DNA of 64,000 bases from Rahnella woolbedingensis (GTDB lineage: Bacteria; Pseudomonadota; Gammaproteobacteria; Enterobacterales; Enterobacteriaceae). Of the stretch, positions 9,104-18,973 are shown piece by piece. A program made the translations under genes and the position numbers. The notes under the pieces are model-generated. The model saw only the letters and a list, made by a program, of their open reading frames with translations. It was not told the DNA's origin and did no database searches. The DNA lies in NCBI RefSeq assembly GCF_003602095.1, contig NZ_RAHH01000013.1:84930-148929 (forward strand), written 5' to 3'. Within the stretch, counting starts at the first letter, position 1. Every line of letters begins with the position of its first letter.

Positions 9104-9925
9104 ATGTCGCTAGAAGAATTAGAGCTGGTCTGGAATAACATTAAATCAGAAGCGAGAGCACTGGCTGAGTGTGAACCGATGCTGGCAAGTTTTTTCCATG
9201 CGACGTTGCTTAAACATGAAACGCTGGGCGGCGCGTTGAGCTACATTCTGGCCAACAAGCTGGGTAATCCCATTATGCCCGCAATGGCTATTCGTGAAGT
9301 GGTCGAAGAAGCCTACCGTAACGACGAGCAAATGATTTTGTCCGCCGCTCGTGACATTCTGGCTGTGCATCAGCGCGATGCGGCAGTCGATAAATATTCG
9401 ACCCCGCTGCTTTATCTGAAAGGCTTTCACGCGCTTCAGGCTTACCGTATCGGTAACTGGCTGTGGAAGCAGGATCGCAAAGCGCTGGCGATTTATTTCC
9501 AGAATCAGATTTCAGTGTCCTTCGGCGTGGATATTCATCCGGCGGCACGTATTGGCTGCGGCATTATGTTTGACCATGCAACCGGTATTGTCATCGGTGA
9601 AACGGCCGTGGTCGAGAATGACGTTTCGATTTTGCAGTCCGTCACCCTTGGCGGTACCGGCAAAACCTGTGGCGACCGTCACCCTAAAATCCGTGAAGGC
9701 GTCATGATTGGCGCTGGCGCGAAAATCCTCGGTAATATCGAGGTGGGTGCCGGTGCGAAAATCGGGGCGGGCTCAGTCGTGTTGCAATCCGTTCCTCCGC
9801 ACACCACCGCAGCGGGCGTACCGGCGCGTATTGTCGGCCGGCCGGAAAGCGAGCGTCCTTCCATGGATATGGATCAGCATTTCAACGGTATTGTGCAGGG
9901 TTTTGAATTCGGCGACGGTATCTGA
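9104..9925 (+). CDS. cysE: Serine O-acetyltransferase
   Basis: 273 residues, the E. coli length. It acetylates serine with acetyl-CoA to make O-acetylserine, the first committed step of cysteine synthesis, and is feedback-inhibited by cysteine. An alpha-helical N-terminal domain precedes a left-handed beta-helix of hexapeptide repeats (about residues 140-250) with DHATGIVIGETAVV, GGTGK and GVMIGAGAKILG. The C-terminus ends in GDGI, the tail isoleucine that docks into the CysK active site. The ATG at 9104 follows AAGGAAAA. O-acetylserine made here gives the CysB inducer that controls sbp (14749). Confidence 0.97.
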   Translation: MSLEELELVWNNIKSEARALAECEPMLASFFHATLLKHETLGGALSYILANKLGNPIMPAMAIREVVEEAYRNDEQMILSAARDILAVHQRDAAVDKYSTPLLYLKGFHALQAYRIGNWLWKQDRKALAIYFQNQISVSFGVDIHPAARIGCGIMFDHATGIVIGETAVVENDVSILQSVTLGGTGKTCGDRHPKIREGVMIGAGAKILGNIEVGAGAKIGAGSVVLQSVPPHTTAAGVPARIVGRPESERPSMDMDQHFNGIVQGFEFGDGI

Positions 9926-9935
9926 CAGGCATTTC

Positions 9936-9961
9936 AGATGGCATGGATCTGCATGCCATCT
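9936..9961. terminator. Hairpin between convergent cysE and trmL
   Basis: AGATGGCATG (9936-9945) and CATGCCATCT (9952-9961) form a perfect 10-bp stem with a 6-nt loop. Only short T stretches follow on either side, so termination is likely but not certain. Confidence 0.55.
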
Positions 9962-9990
9962 TTCAGTTTCAGCAAATAGTTCCAGCAAAC

Positions 9991-10464
9991 CTATTCTTTC
10001 AGCAGTGCGCCCGGATATCCCAGCTGGCGCCAGGCCTCGTACACCACGACTGACACGGCATTCGACAAGTTCATGCTGCGGCTTTCTGCGAGCATTGGAA
10101 TGCGGATTTTATGCTGTGCGGGCAGATTATCCAGAATGGTTGCCGGCAGGCCGCGGGTTTCCGGGCCAAACAGCAGGAAATCATTATCCTGATAGCTGAC
10201 GGCGCTGTGCGCTGGCGTACCTTTGGTCGTCAGTGCGAAAAGACGTTGCGGATCCTCGCTGCCAAGGAAAGCGTCATAATTGGCGTGATGCTTAATATGG
10301 GCGAATTCATGGTAATCGAGCCCTGCGCGGCGCAGACGCTTATCGTCCCAGCCGAAACCCAAAGGTTCGATGAGGTGAAGCTGACATCCGGTGTTGGCAC
10401 ACAGGCGGATAATATTGCCGGTATTTGGCGGGATTTCTGGTTCAAATAAAACGATGTTAAGCAT
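9991..10464 (-). CDS. trmL: tRNA (cytidine/uridine-2'-O)-methyltransferase TrmL
   Basis: 157 residues of the SPOUT (trefoil-knot) family. TrmL methylates the ribose of wobble base 34 in tRNA-Leu isoacceptors using S-adenosylmethionine. Motifs seen are the N-terminal [21 protein letters not shown], the knot region FGPETRGLP and the SAM-binding [13 protein letters not shown]. The start matches E. coli TrmL. Its ribosome site, AGGGGG, lies in a hairpin that touches the start codon. It follows cpxA in the same orientation with a 37-base gap. Confidence 0.95.
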   Translation of the reverse strand: MLNIVLFEPEIPPNTGNIIRLCANTGCQLHLIEPLGFGWDDKRLRRAGLDYHEFAHIKHHANYDAFLGSEDPQRLFALTTKGTPAHSAVSYQDNDFLLFGPETRGLPATILDNLPAQHKIRIPMLAESRSMNLSNAVSVVVYEAWRQLGYPGALLKE

Positions 10465-10487
10465 GCGTCCCCCTGATAGAGGGACGC
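10465..10487 (-). promoter_or_regulatory. Hairpin enclosing the trmL ribosome-binding site
   Basis: On the minus strand GCGTCCC (10487-10481) pairs with GGGACGC (10471-10465), and the next base is the A of the trmL ATG. The Shine-Dalgarno AGGGGG (10474-10469) is partly in the stem. It could occlude translation, or act as a weak 3' hairpin for cpxA; no U-tract follows. Confidence 0.5.
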
Positions 10488-10501
10488 AGAATAGCAGAAA
10501 C

Positions 10502-11872
10502 TTAACGCTGGTGCAGCGGCAGCCAGATAATCAAACGAAGGCCGCCCAGCGGGCTGTCCTCGGCTTTGACTTTACCTCTGTGCTGCTGAACCGCGGTATC
10601 CACGATAGCCAGCCCAAGGCCGGTACCCCCGGATTCACGGTCGCGCGCTTCATCAGTGCGGTAGAACGGACGGAAAATCTGTTCACGATCTTCTTCACTC
10701 ACGCCGGGGCCATCGTCATCAACGGTGATGGTGATCCCTTCACTGTCGTGGGCGAAATTCAGCGCAATGTGATGGTGCGAATAACGCAGGGCGTTACGCA
10801 CAATATTCTCCAGTGCACTGTCGAGCGCCGCAGCATTGCCGACCAGTTTCCACGGGCCAGGAGGCGACGTGACCTCCAGAGTTTTGCCCATCTGTTCGGC
10901 TTCAAACTGCGCATCGTCAATCACACCTTCCCACAGTTCATTGGCTTTCAGGGTTTCGCGCGACAGCTCGTTCTTGTGCTGGCTGCGTGATAACACCAGT
11001 AAGTCATTGATCATGCCATCAAGACGTTGTGCTTCATTTTCAATACGTTGCAGTTCTTTGCCTTCACCATGACGACGGCGCATCAGCGCGGTGGCCAGCT
11101 GAAGACGGGTCAGCGGAGTACGCAATTCGTGGGAAATATCAGAAATCAGCCGCTGCTGAGCGGTCACCATCCGTTCAAGTGCGCTGACCATCTGGTTGAA
11201 ACTGGCCCCGGTTGCGAGAAATTCCTGCGGACCTGCTTCAAGTTCCGGATGCTGCTTGAGATTACCGCGTGCAACGTCATCTGCGGCGTTTTTCAACTTA
11301 CGCGCAGGTTTCGCCAGGCTCCACGCCAGCCAGAGCAACAGCGGGGCGCTGATGAGCATGGTAACGATGAGCAAAAGCAGAGGGCGGTCGAACATCAGAT
11401 TGATAAAATCAGACTGAGAACTGCTGGCAGGGCGCATCAGATAAAGCTGGTAGTTATCTTCGCCGTCACGAACGGAGAAGGGCCCGACCATTTCCACCCG
11501 ACCATATTTTTTCTTTTTCGGACGATCTGAGTTATCAGACTGACCGATAAAGTTACGCACGATCTGCATTTCATTGCGCTGAGCGCCAATCACGCGCCCT
11601 TCGCTGGTGACCAGCAACAAACGCTGACCCGGCGGTGCCCATTTGTCGATAGCGCGGAACAACCTGCGCCACCACATCAGATCATTGGCCGGATCGGTCG
11701 CCAGCTCAGCTTCTACGTGCTGTTCAATCATCAGGCCCTGCCGTTGTTCGTTATCGAGCAACGGCGTAATCTGGCGTGAATCGAGTTTCGGCACCATCAG
11801 TACCAGCATTAGCACCAGGGCTAATGTGAACCAGAAAATGGCAAAAATACGTGCCGTAAGGCTGTTTATCAT
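10502..11872 (-). CDS. cpxA: Envelope-stress sensor histidine kinase CpxA
   Basis: 456 residues in the inner membrane. Transmembrane helix 1 is at about 8-28, the periplasmic sensor at about 29-163 and helix 2 at about 164-185. A HAMP linker is followed by the dimerisation motif [11 protein letters not shown] with phospho-acceptor H248. The N box ([11 protein letters not shown]), [11 protein letters not shown] and [12 protein letters not shown] form the ATPase domain. CpxA autophosphorylates on envelope protein misfolding and passes the phosphate to CpxR. Its ATG overlaps the cpxR TGA (ATGA), so the genes are translationally coupled. Confidence 0.97.
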   Translation of the reverse strand: MINSLTARIFAIFWFTLALVLMLVLMVPKLDSRQITPLLDNEQRQGLMIEQHVEAELATDPANDLMWWRRLFRAIDKWAPPGQRLLLVTSEGRVIGAQRNEMQIVRNFIGQSDNSDRPKKKKYGRVEMVGPFSVRDGEDNYQLYLMRPASSSQSDFINLMFDRPLLLLIVTMLISAPLLLWLAWSLAKPARKLKNAADDVARGNLKQHPELEAGPQEFLATGASFNQMVSALERMVTAQQRLISDISHELRTPLTRLQLATALMRRRHGEGKELQRIENEAQRLDGMINDLLVLSRSQHKNELSRETLKANELWEGVIDDAQFEAEQMGKTLEVTSPPGPWKLVGNAAALDSALENIVRNALRYSHHHIALNFAHDSEGITITVDDDGPGVSEEDREQIFRPFYRTDEARDRESGGTGLGLAIVDTAVQQHRGKVKAEDSPLGGLRLIIWLPLHQR

Positions 11873-12570
11873 GAAGCAGAAACCATCAGATAACCGCGTC
11901 CGCGCAAGGTTTTAAACCACGGATGTCCGTCCTGACGATCGGGCAATTTACGGCGTAAATTAGAAATATGCATATCAATCGCACGGTCAAACGGCGTCAG
12001 ACGTTTACCCAATACTTCCTGGCTCAGATGTTCGCGGGAAACGACCTGCCCGAGATGTTTTGCCAGTAAATACAGCAGGGTAAATTCCGTACCGGTTAAA
12101 TCCAGCGCTTCGCCATTAAAGCTGGCTTCCTGACGGCCCGGATTGAGCTGTAAGCCATCGACTTCCAGCGTCGGTGAACCGTTGTTCTCGTTGGTTTGTT
12201 GCTGCTCGCTCCAGTTGGAACGGCGCAACATTGCCCGGATACGGGCAACCAGTTCGCGGTCATTAAACGGTTTTGGCAGATAGTCATCGGCACCCAATTC
12301 GAGGCCAAGGACACGGTCTAATTCACTGCCGCGAGCGGTTAACATAATCACTGGCGTCTGGTGGCGCTGGCGTAATTCTTTAAGGGTTTCAATGCCGTTT
12401 TTCTTCGGCATCATCACGTCAAGTAACAGAAGATCGATGGTATTATCGACTTTCTCTAATGCCTGCTCACCGTCGTAAGCCACCACAACATTAAAGCCTT
12501 CCATTTCGAGCAATTCTTTCAAAAGTGAAGTCAGTTCACGGTCGTCATCAACCAACAAAATTTTATTCAT
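11869..12570 (-). CDS. cpxR: Response regulator CpxR
   Basis: 233 residues. The receiver domain (1-120) has DDD at 8-10, phospho-acceptor D51 in LLLLDVMMPKK and K in LPKPF. A C-terminal OmpR-type winged helix (about 135-230) ends in TLRGRGYLMV. Phosphorylated CpxR binds GTAAA-N5-GTAAA sites. The ATG at 12570 has AGAGGT just upstream; seven in-frame codons further up are not conserved. It is divergent from cpxP, with a CpxR box between them. Confidence 0.97.
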   Translation of the reverse strand: MNKILLVDDDRELTSLLKELLEMEGFNVVVAYDGEQALEKVDNTIDLLLLDVMMPKKNGIETLKELRQRHQTPVIMLTARGSELDRVLGLELGADDYLPKPFNDRELVARIRAMLRRSNWSEQQQTNENNGSPTLEVDGLQLNPGRQEASFNGEALDLTGTEFTLLYLLAKHLGQVVSREHLSQEVLGKRLTPFDRAIDMHISNLRRKLPDRQDGHPWFKTLRGRGYLMVSAS

Positions 12571-12622
12571 TGTATTTACCTCTAGACGCAAAATACGTCA
12601 TCAATTGCCGCTATTCCATGAC

Positions 12623-12637
12623 TTTACGTACTTTTAC
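12623..12637 (-). promoter_or_regulatory. CpxR box between cpxR and cpxP
   Basis: The minus strand reads GTAAA-AGTAC-GTAAA, a perfect match to the CpxR consensus GTAAA(N5)GTAAA. It lies 52 bases upstream of cpxR and 85 upstream of cpxP, so it can serve autoregulation and cpxP induction. Confidence 0.85.
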
Positions 12638-12722
12638 AAGCACTGACGCTTGTTTGCAGCAGCAGGTTTAGACTGCTTTTCAATGATTCGCGATTAAGCG
12701 ATAAAGACTTTAGGAGTATGTG

Positions 12723-13232
12723 ATGTTTAAGGCAGCTTCATTCGGTTTGGCCACGCTTCTGACGCTCAGTTCAGGTGTCGTTTTAGCAGATGGCGCAAAA
12801 CCAGTGTCGGCGATGCCAGCAGAACATGATAGCACGATGTTGGATAAGCCTCAGGAACGCAACACCATGTTTGATGGTGTAAATCTCACTGAGCAGCAGC
12901 GCCAGCAAATGCGTGACCTGATGCATCAGGCTCGTAAAGATCTGCCTCATGTAAATGTAGAACAGATAGAAACGATGCACAGGTTGGTGACTGCCGAAAA
13001 GTTTGATCAGTCCGCAGTCCGGGCACAAGCCGAATTAATGGCTCAGGAACAGGTGGATCGCCAGGTCGAAATGGCCCGCATCCGCAACCAGATGTTTAAT
13101 CTGCTGACGCCTGAGCAAAAAGATGTACTAAACCAGAAACACGAGCAACGTATGCAACAGTTACGTATGCAGTTATCTGGATTACAGCCCTCTTCTGCCC
13201 AGAAGACGAGTAGTACCAGCACGACCGAGTAA
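12723..13232 (+). CDS. cpxP: Periplasmic Cpx inhibitor CpxP
   Basis: 169 residues with an N-terminal signal peptide ([16 protein letters not shown]). The mature protein is helical with two LTxxQ motifs ([13 protein letters not shown] and [21 protein letters not shown]), the mark of the CpxP/Spy family. CpxP binds the CpxA sensor domain to damp signalling and carries misfolded pili to DegP. AGGAG lies 6 bases before the ATG at 12723. Its 3' end yields the CpxQ small RNA. The C-terminal tail is rich in Ser and Thr. Confidence 0.93.
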   Translation: MFKAASFGLATLLTLSSGVVLADGAKPVSAMPAEHDSTMLDKPQERNTMFDGVNLTEQQRQQMRDLMHQARKDLPHVNVEQIETMHRLVTAEKFDQSAVRAQAELMAQEQVDRQVEMARIRNQMFNLLTPEQKDVLNQKHEQRMQQLRMQLSGLQPSSAQKTSSTSTTE

Positions 13233-13239
13233 GATCCCT

Positions 13240-13299
13240 GTTTTTCCTTGCCATAGACACCATCCCTGTCTTCCCCCACCGAAAGGTGGGGTTTTTTTT
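13240..13299 (+). ncRNA. cpxQ: CpxQ small RNA (3'-UTR of cpxP)
   Basis: The 60 bases after the cpxP stop match my recollection of enterobacterial CpxQ, including the seed region around TTTCCTTGCCATAGACACC. A Rho-independent hairpin follows (CCCCACC 13274-13280, GAAA loop, GGTGGGG 13285-13291, then T8). In E. coli, RNase E cleaves cpxP mRNA near the stop codon to release CpxQ, which acts with Hfq to repress envelope-protein mRNAs. The 5' end is placed by analogy, within a few bases. The same hairpin terminates cpxP. Confidence 0.85.
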
Positions 13300-13465
13300 G
13301 CCTGCAATTCGGGATGGGTTCACAGAAGCAGAAATTAACAAGGTGGAAATCTGCGCGTAACGAACTGGAAATATCTTGTAAAAGCCGTATGAATCAGTAA
13401 ATTGCGAAGTACAGAGCAGTGTATGCGTATTCTTGCTGACTTGAATCAATTCAGCACCGGTGTTT

Positions 13466-13474
13466 TGTTATACT
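13466..13474 (+). promoter_or_regulatory. Extended -10 promoter element upstream of pfkA
   Basis: TGT followed by TATACT (13469-13474) fits the extended -10 form TGnTATAAT about 105 bases before pfkA. The -35 region is weak, as expected for an extended -10 promoter. Confidence 0.55.
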
Positions 13475-13578
13475 ATAGGCTCAAACGCCAGTAAGCCCTT
13501 TTGGCTGCACAAGAAAATTCGCCCAACAGGCTGGCTCAAGATTCTTAAGAAATTGCATCTACAAGTTCAGAGGTAGTC

Positions 13579-14565
13579 ATGATCAAAAAAATTGGTGTAC
13601 TGACAAGTGGTGGCGATGCCCCAGGCATGAATGCTGCGATCCGTGGCGTTGTACGCTCCGCTTTATCTGCAGATTTAGAAGTCTACGGTATTGAAGATGG
13701 CTACCTCGGCATGTACGAAAACCGTATGCGCAAACTGGATCGCTACAGCGTTTCAGACATGATTAACCGCGGCGGTACTTTCCTGGGTTCAGCTCGTTTC
13801 CCGGAATTCCGTGACCCGGAAATGCGTAAAGTGGCTCTGCAGAATATGAAAGACCGCGGTATCGATGGCCTGGTGGTTATCGGTGGTGATGGTTCTTATG
13901 CAGGTGCAGACCTGCTGACCAAAGAAGGCGGCATCCGTTGTATCGGCCTGCCAGGCACAATCGATAATGACGTTGCCGGTACTGACTACACCATCGGTTT
14001 CTTCACGGCGCTTGGCACCGTAGTGGAAGCGATTGACCGTCTGCGCGATACCTCTTCTTCCCACCAGCGTATCTCTATCGTTGAAGTGATGGGCCGTTAT
14101 TGCGGCGACCTGACCCTGGCGGCTGCGATTGCCGGTGGTTGCGAATTTATCGCCATCCCTGAAGTTGAATTCAAACGTGATGATTTGGTTGCTGAAATCA
14201 AAGCAGGCATCGCGAAAGGCAAAAAACACGCGATCGTCGCTATCACTGAGAAGTTAGATAACATCGAAGAGCTGGCCAAATACATCGAGAAAGAAACCTG
14301 CCGCGAAACGCGTGGCACTGTATTGGGTCACATCCAGCGTGGCGGTGCGCCGGTCGCTTACGACCGCATCTTAGCCTCCCGCATGGGCGCTTATGCTGTT
14401 GATCTGCTGCTCGAAGAAGGCCGCGATTATACTCAGGGCGGTTTCTGCGTCGGTGTTGAAAACGAGAAAATGGTTCACGAACTTATCTCGGTTTGTATCG
14501 CGCCAGAGAACAAGAAAAGCAAATTCAAAGAAGACTGGTACGACACGGCGAAAAAACTGTTCTGA
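13579..14565 (+). CDS. pfkA: ATP-dependent 6-phosphofructokinase
   Basis: 328 residues. It phosphorylates fructose 6-phosphate to fructose 1,6-bisphosphate, the committed step of glycolysis, as a cytoplasmic tetramer regulated by ADP and PEP. Motifs are [16 protein letters not shown] (residues 8-23), [27 protein letters not shown] with the catalytic Asp, [11 protein letters not shown] and [14 protein letters not shown]. It is 8 residues longer than E. coli PfkA, mostly in the C-terminal 55 residues. E. coli has fieF between cpxP and pfkA; here only 346 bases separate them. Confidence 0.97.
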   Translation: MIKKIGVLTSGGDAPGMNAAIRGVVRSALSADLEVYGIEDGYLGMYENRMRKLDRYSVSDMINRGGTFLGSARFPEFRDPEMRKVALQNMKDRGIDGLVVIGGDGSYAGADLLTKEGGIRCIGLPGTIDNDVAGTDYTIGFFTALGTVVEAIDRLRDTSSSHQRISIVEVMGRYCGDLTLAAAIAGGCEFIAIPEVEFKRDDLVAEIKAGIAKGKKHAIVAITEKLDNIEELAKYIEKETCRETRGTVLGHIQRGGAPVAYDRILASRMGAYAVDLLLEEGRDYTQGGFCVGVENEKMVHELISVCIAPENKKSKFKEDWYDTAKKLF

Positions 14566-14590
14566 TACAGTTTATTACGCATTCGAAAGA

Positions 14591-14615
14591 ACCTCCTGTG
14601 CGGGAGGTTTTTTTT
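14591..14615 (+). terminator. Intrinsic terminator after pfkA
   Basis: ACCTCC (14591-14596) pairs with GGAGGT (14603-14608) around TGTGCG, followed by a run of eight Ts. Confidence 0.85.
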
Positions 14616-14748
14616 CGCCTTCTTTTTGGTTATTCCAGAAAGTAATAGAAAAAAACCTTTTATTCTTTATGCGTTTCATTTTTATCTGGCACGCTCTCCC
14701 TAACGAACAAATAAATGAAATCCATAGAAACTATCTCGGGAGAGTGCG

Positions 14749-15738
14749 ATGCGTAAATGGGCTGTAGGTTTGGGATTACTGTTGGTGGCAACCGGAGCAA
14801 TTGCCAAAGATATTCAGATTCTGAACGTGTCGTACGATCCTACGCGTGAGTTCTATGAACAATACAACAAAGCGTTCAGCAAATACTGGCAGGCTAAAAC
14901 CGGCGATACCGTGACCGTGCGCCAGTCGCATGGCGGTTCCGGCAAACAGGCAACGTCTGTAATCAATGGTATTGAAGCGGATGTGGTGACACTGGCGCTG
15001 GCGTATGACGTTGATGCGATTGCCGAACGCGGCCGTATCGATAAAAACTGGATCACCCGTCTGCCGGATAACTCTGCGCCTTACACGTCCACCATTGTTT
15101 TCCTGGTCCGCAAAGGCAACCCGAAACAAATTCATGACTGGAATGATTTGATCAAACCGGGCGTGTCGATTATTACCCCGAACCCTAAAACGTCAGGCGG
15201 TGCGCGCTGGAACTATCTGGCTGCCTGGGGTTATGCCCTGCATCACAACAACAATGACAAAGCGAAGGCTCAGGATTTCGTGAAAGCATTGTATAAAAAC
15301 GTGGAAGTTCTGGATTCCGGCGCACGTGGCGCGACCAATACCTTCGTTGAGCGTGGTATCGGCGATGTGCTGATTGCATGGGAAAATGAAGCGCTGCTGG
15401 CGACCAAAGAAGTCGGCAAAGATAAGTTTGAAATCGTGACGCCGAGTGAATCCATTCTGGCAGAGCCAACGGTTTCTGTGGTCGATAAAGTCGTGGATAA
15501 ACGTGATACCCGCGCAGTGGCGGATGCTTACCTGAAATATCTGTATTCACCGGAAGGCCAGACTATCGCGGCAGAAAACTATTACCGTCCGCGTGATCCG
15601 GAAGTTGAGAAGAAATTCGCTTCTGAATTCCCGAAACTGAAATTGTTCACCATTGATCAGGTTGCCGGCACCTGGGCGCAGGCTCAGAAAGAACATTTCG
15701 CGACAGACGGTATTTTTGACCAAATCAGCAAACGCTAA
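14749..15738 (+). CDS. sbp: Periplasmic sulfate-binding protein
   Basis: 329 residues with a signal peptide cleaved near GAIAK-D (residue 19). It captures sulfate in the periplasm for the CysTWA ABC importer, feeding cysteine synthesis. Family blocks include [63 protein letters not shown] and ENYYRPRD. The start has GGGAGAG upstream. CysB control is expected but I cannot define its site. A bidirectional terminator separates it from tpiA. Confidence 0.96.
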   Translation: MRKWAVGLGLLLVATGAIAKDIQILNVSYDPTREFYEQYNKAFSKYWQAKTGDTVTVRQSHGGSGKQATSVINGIEADVVTLALAYDVDAIAERGRIDKNWITRLPDNSAPYTSTIVFLVRKGNPKQIHDWNDLIKPGVSIITPNPKTSGGARWNYLAAWGYALHHNNNDKAKAQDFVKALYKNVEVLDSGARGATNTFVERGIGDVLIAWENEALLATKEVGKDKFEIVTPSESILAEPTVSVVDKVVDKRDTRAVADAYLKYLYSPEGQTIAAENYYRPRDPEVEKKFASEFPKLKLFTIDQVAGTWAQAQKEHFATDGIFDQISKR

Positions 15739-15770
15739 TCGTCTTTCGCAGACCAGTCTTCGCAAACAAT

Positions 15771-15799
15771 AAAAAACCCCGGCGTGCCGGGGTTTTTTT
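15771..15799. terminator. Bidirectional terminator between sbp and tpiA
   Basis: CCCCGG and CCGGGG pair around a CGTG loop (15777-15792), with A6 to the left and T7 to the right. Confidence 0.9.
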
Positions 15800-15818
15800 A
15801 TGCACAGAAGAAACAGGC

Positions 15819-16619
<801 letters not shown>

Positions 16620-16713
16620 TTAAAATTTCTGCCAAATAAGCAGATTACCTGTGCAACAGTATAGAGATCATTGGACATAAAGGCTTTGCTTTTTGTCATT
16701 AAAAGCCGTCATC

Positions 16714-17322
16714 TCACGGCTCAGCCAACGCCAGCTTGACCGGCTCCACGGCGAATGTCAGACCTTTTTCGCCATTGTCTGAAATCACAAAACGTACCGC
16801 GCCCACTTCCTGCTTATAAAACTGCTGGCCTTTGCCTTTCTCAATCATGGAAGTTACTTTCGCCACGCTTTGTGGCACAGAAAGTGTGGCGTCAAACTGA
16901 CGCATCAGGTTCGCCATGTAACTTATCGCCAGCGTACGGGCGGCTTTTTCTTCCGCCCCCTGAATCGGCAGGTAGGTGATTTGCAGCGTTTTGATTTTGC
17001 CTGTTCCTTTTTCCAGCGCAGTCGAGGCATACAGATTTTCGTTAATCTTGCTGGCGGCACGGGTCAGGGAACTGTTCGCGGATTTATCGCTGATAGAACG
17101 GAATTCACCTATCTGCTGAGCCGGGTTGGCTTCATTGTATTTGGCGCGAAAGTTGATCAGCGTCGTTTCAAAGGTCGGCGCACCGGCAAGCAGGTAAGGG
17201 GCCTTTGGCATTTCCTCCGCGCCTGAGTGATCGGTGGGTGGAGCGGCGAGCGCGATATTCTGGCCTGCCAGCATCAGCAGCGCGGGCAGCGCCAGTCGTA
17301 TTAAAGATTGAGCAACAGTCAT
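16714..17322 (-). CDS. yiiQ: DUF1454 family protein YiiQ
   Basis: 202 residues with a signal peptide (SLIRLALPALLMLAGQNIALAA), so probably periplasmic. It matches E. coli YiiQ in APYLLAGAPTF, LTRAASKINENLYASTALE, LPIQG and the C-terminal DNGEKGLTFAVEPVKLAL. The function is unknown. An in-frame TTG at 17346 would add eight residues; the ATG is preferred by length. It lies upstream of tpiA and is divergent from yiiR. Confidence 0.88.
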   Translation of the reverse strand: MTVAQSLIRLALPALLMLAGQNIALAAPPTDHSGAEEMPKAPYLLAGAPTFETTLINFRAKYNEANPAQQIGEFRSISDKSANSSLTRAASKINENLYASTALEKGTGKIKTLQITYLPIQGAEEKAARTLAISYMANLMRQFDATLSVPQSVAKVTSMIEKGKGQQFYKQEVGAVRFVISDNGEKGLTFAVEPVKLALAEP

Positions 17323-17480
17323 AGGGCGTTTCTTATTTTGTTTCAACAGACCGATTAAAGCGGGGAATGAGGGGTAATGTCAAAAGGAGAGCGTAAAGAT
17401 TCTCGCCGCCGCTGTGCGTGGGTTACACTCCGCCTGATTTAACAATTTACTCCCATTGTATTTTACGGAACGGACTGTCA

Positions 17481-17903
17481 ATGACGTTACAGCATGCACT
17501 GTTTTCTTTTAACGGCCGCCTGGGTCGCCGCGATTTCTGGCTCTGGATGGTCAGCTGGCTGGTTCTGATGGTGGCTGATTTCTTTTTTGCCGCACAGGAA
17601 TGGATTACCTACCAGACCGCCGGTTTTGCGCTGGTGGTTTTACTGTGGCCGACCGCTGCGGTACTGGTGAAAAGATTGCATGATCGCAATAAATCCGCCT
17701 GGTGGGCATTGCTGTTTGTGCTGGCGTGGATGCTGGTGGCCGGTAACTGGGCCGCGGCGATGCCGCAAACCTGGAGCTGGGTATTAGGCCGTCTGGCGCC
17801 ATCGGTGATTTTCATTATGCTGATTATCGACTGCGGCGCCTTCGTCGGTACGCCGGGCACAAATCGTTTTGGCCCGGAACCGGATGACGTTAAATTCCGC
17901 TAG
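17481..17903 (+). CDS. yiiR: DUF805 inner-membrane protein YiiR
   Basis: 140 residues. The DUF805 signature SFNGRLGRRDFWLW is at the N-terminus, followed by about four hydrophobic segments and VKRLHDRNKSAWWALLF between them. The C-terminus has GTPGTNRFGPEP, typical of the family. It is an integral inner-membrane protein of unknown function. The ATG at 17481 aligns with E. coli YiiR; the reading frame is open upstream but not conserved. It sits between yiiQ and the convergent fpr. Confidence 0.88.
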   Translation: MTLQHALFSFNGRLGRRDFWLWMVSWLVLMVADFFFAAQEWITYQTAGFALVVLLWPTAAVLVKRLHDRNKSAWWALLFVLAWMLVAGNWAAAMPQTWSWVLGRLAPSVIFIMLIIDCGAFVGTPGTNRFGPEPDDVKFR

Positions 17904-17918
17904 TTTGCGGGAACTGAT

Positions 17919-18665
17919 TTACCAGTAATGCTCGCTGGTCATATGGCCCGGCTTGCGTTTGAGGTGCTTGCGCATACCCCGTGTGTCTTTGAGGACTTGC
18001 TGGGTATCGCGCACCATCTGCGGATTTCCGCACAGCATCACGTGGCTGTCTTCGGCCAGCATCTTCAGGCCGACTGCGGTTTCCAGCGCGCCGCTCTCAA
18101 TCAGCGCAGGTACGCGACCGGTCAGCGAGCCAGAAATTTCCTCGCGGCTCACCACCGTCTGAATATGTAATTTGCCTTCATAGCGGCGCTGAAGTTGCTG
18201 CATCAGTAGCAGATAACTGAGATCAGCTGCGAAGCGCGCCGCGTGCACCAGAACAATATTTTTGAACCGCTCCAGCCCGATGCCTTCCTGCAAAATCGAC
18301 AAATAGGGTCCGATAGCCGTGCCGGTTGCCAGCATCCATAACGTATCGCATTCCGGTACTTCTTCAATCACGAAAAACCCGGCGGCTTCTTTGGTGATAT
18401 TAATTTCGTCACCCGGTTGCATAACATGCAGGCGCGGGCTGAGCTTTCCTTCAGGCACATTAACCAGATAGAACTCCAGCTCGTTGCTGGAAGGCGGATT
18501 CACATACGAATAAGCACGCTGAACCCGCTCGCCATCGATATCAAGTGAGAGTTTGGCGAACTGGCCTGCGGTAAAAGGATCGACCGGTGCATTGACCGTG
18601 ATGCTGAACAAATTGTCTGTCCAGTGCTCAACTTTTTTGACTTTTCCCGTCACCCAATCAGCCAT
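17919..18665 (-). CDS. fpr: Ferredoxin/flavodoxin-NADP+ reductase
   Basis: 248 residues, identical in length to E. coli Fpr. It moves electrons between NADPH and ferredoxin or flavodoxin through FAD. The FAD-binding barrel has RAYSYVNPPSS; the NADP domain has LATGTAIGPYLSIL, VHAARFAADLSY and LCGNPQMV; the C-terminus is EHYW. GGGAG precedes the ATG at 18665. In E. coli it is SoxRS-induced; I could not delimit a SoxS box. Confidence 0.96.
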   Translation of the reverse strand: MADWVTGKVKKVEHWTDNLFSITVNAPVDPFTAGQFAKLSLDIDGERVQRAYSYVNPPSSNELEFYLVNVPEGKLSPRLHVMQPGDEINITKEAAGFFVIEEVPECDTLWMLATGTAIGPYLSILQEGIGLERFKNIVLVHAARFAADLSYLLLMQQLQRRYEGKLHIQTVVSREEISGSLTGRVPALIESGALETAVGLKMLAEDSHVMLCGNPQMVRDTQQVLKDTRGMRKHLKRKPGHMTSEHYW

Positions 18666-18973
18666 AAAAACTCCCGTTGTTCCTGATTTATTCATGAATA
18701 CCGAAATTGAGGCCTGATTTTATTTCAAATTTTTCGGATCCCTTATCGGTTAAATGTTATCAGCCTGTTCAGCTTCGGTTAGTCAGTCTCGATTTTCGTA
18801 CACCCAGCGTTACACCGCTGGCTTGTCCTGCTGCCACTCAGAGGACAGGAGAGTTCACCCCGACATTCGCTTATTCATCCTAATTTGTTAACTTATGCGC
18901 CGCCGCACATCCGGCCTTTTTACTGGTTATTTGTTCTGCACTTTTCCAACACTGTCTGATAATGAACTAAAAA
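18666..18973. other. Divergent intergenic region fpr/emrD
   Basis: No gene is seen. It carries two small inverted repeats: CCAGCG/CGCTGG near 18812-18828, and TGTCCT/AGGACA near 18824-18850. The promoters of fpr and emrD should lie here, but no convincing -35/-10 pair stands out. Confidence 0.35.

Noticed and set aside
13096..13449. 117-codon leftward open frame across the cpxP 3' end
   Set aside because: It is antisense to cpxP and CpxQ, which are well supported.
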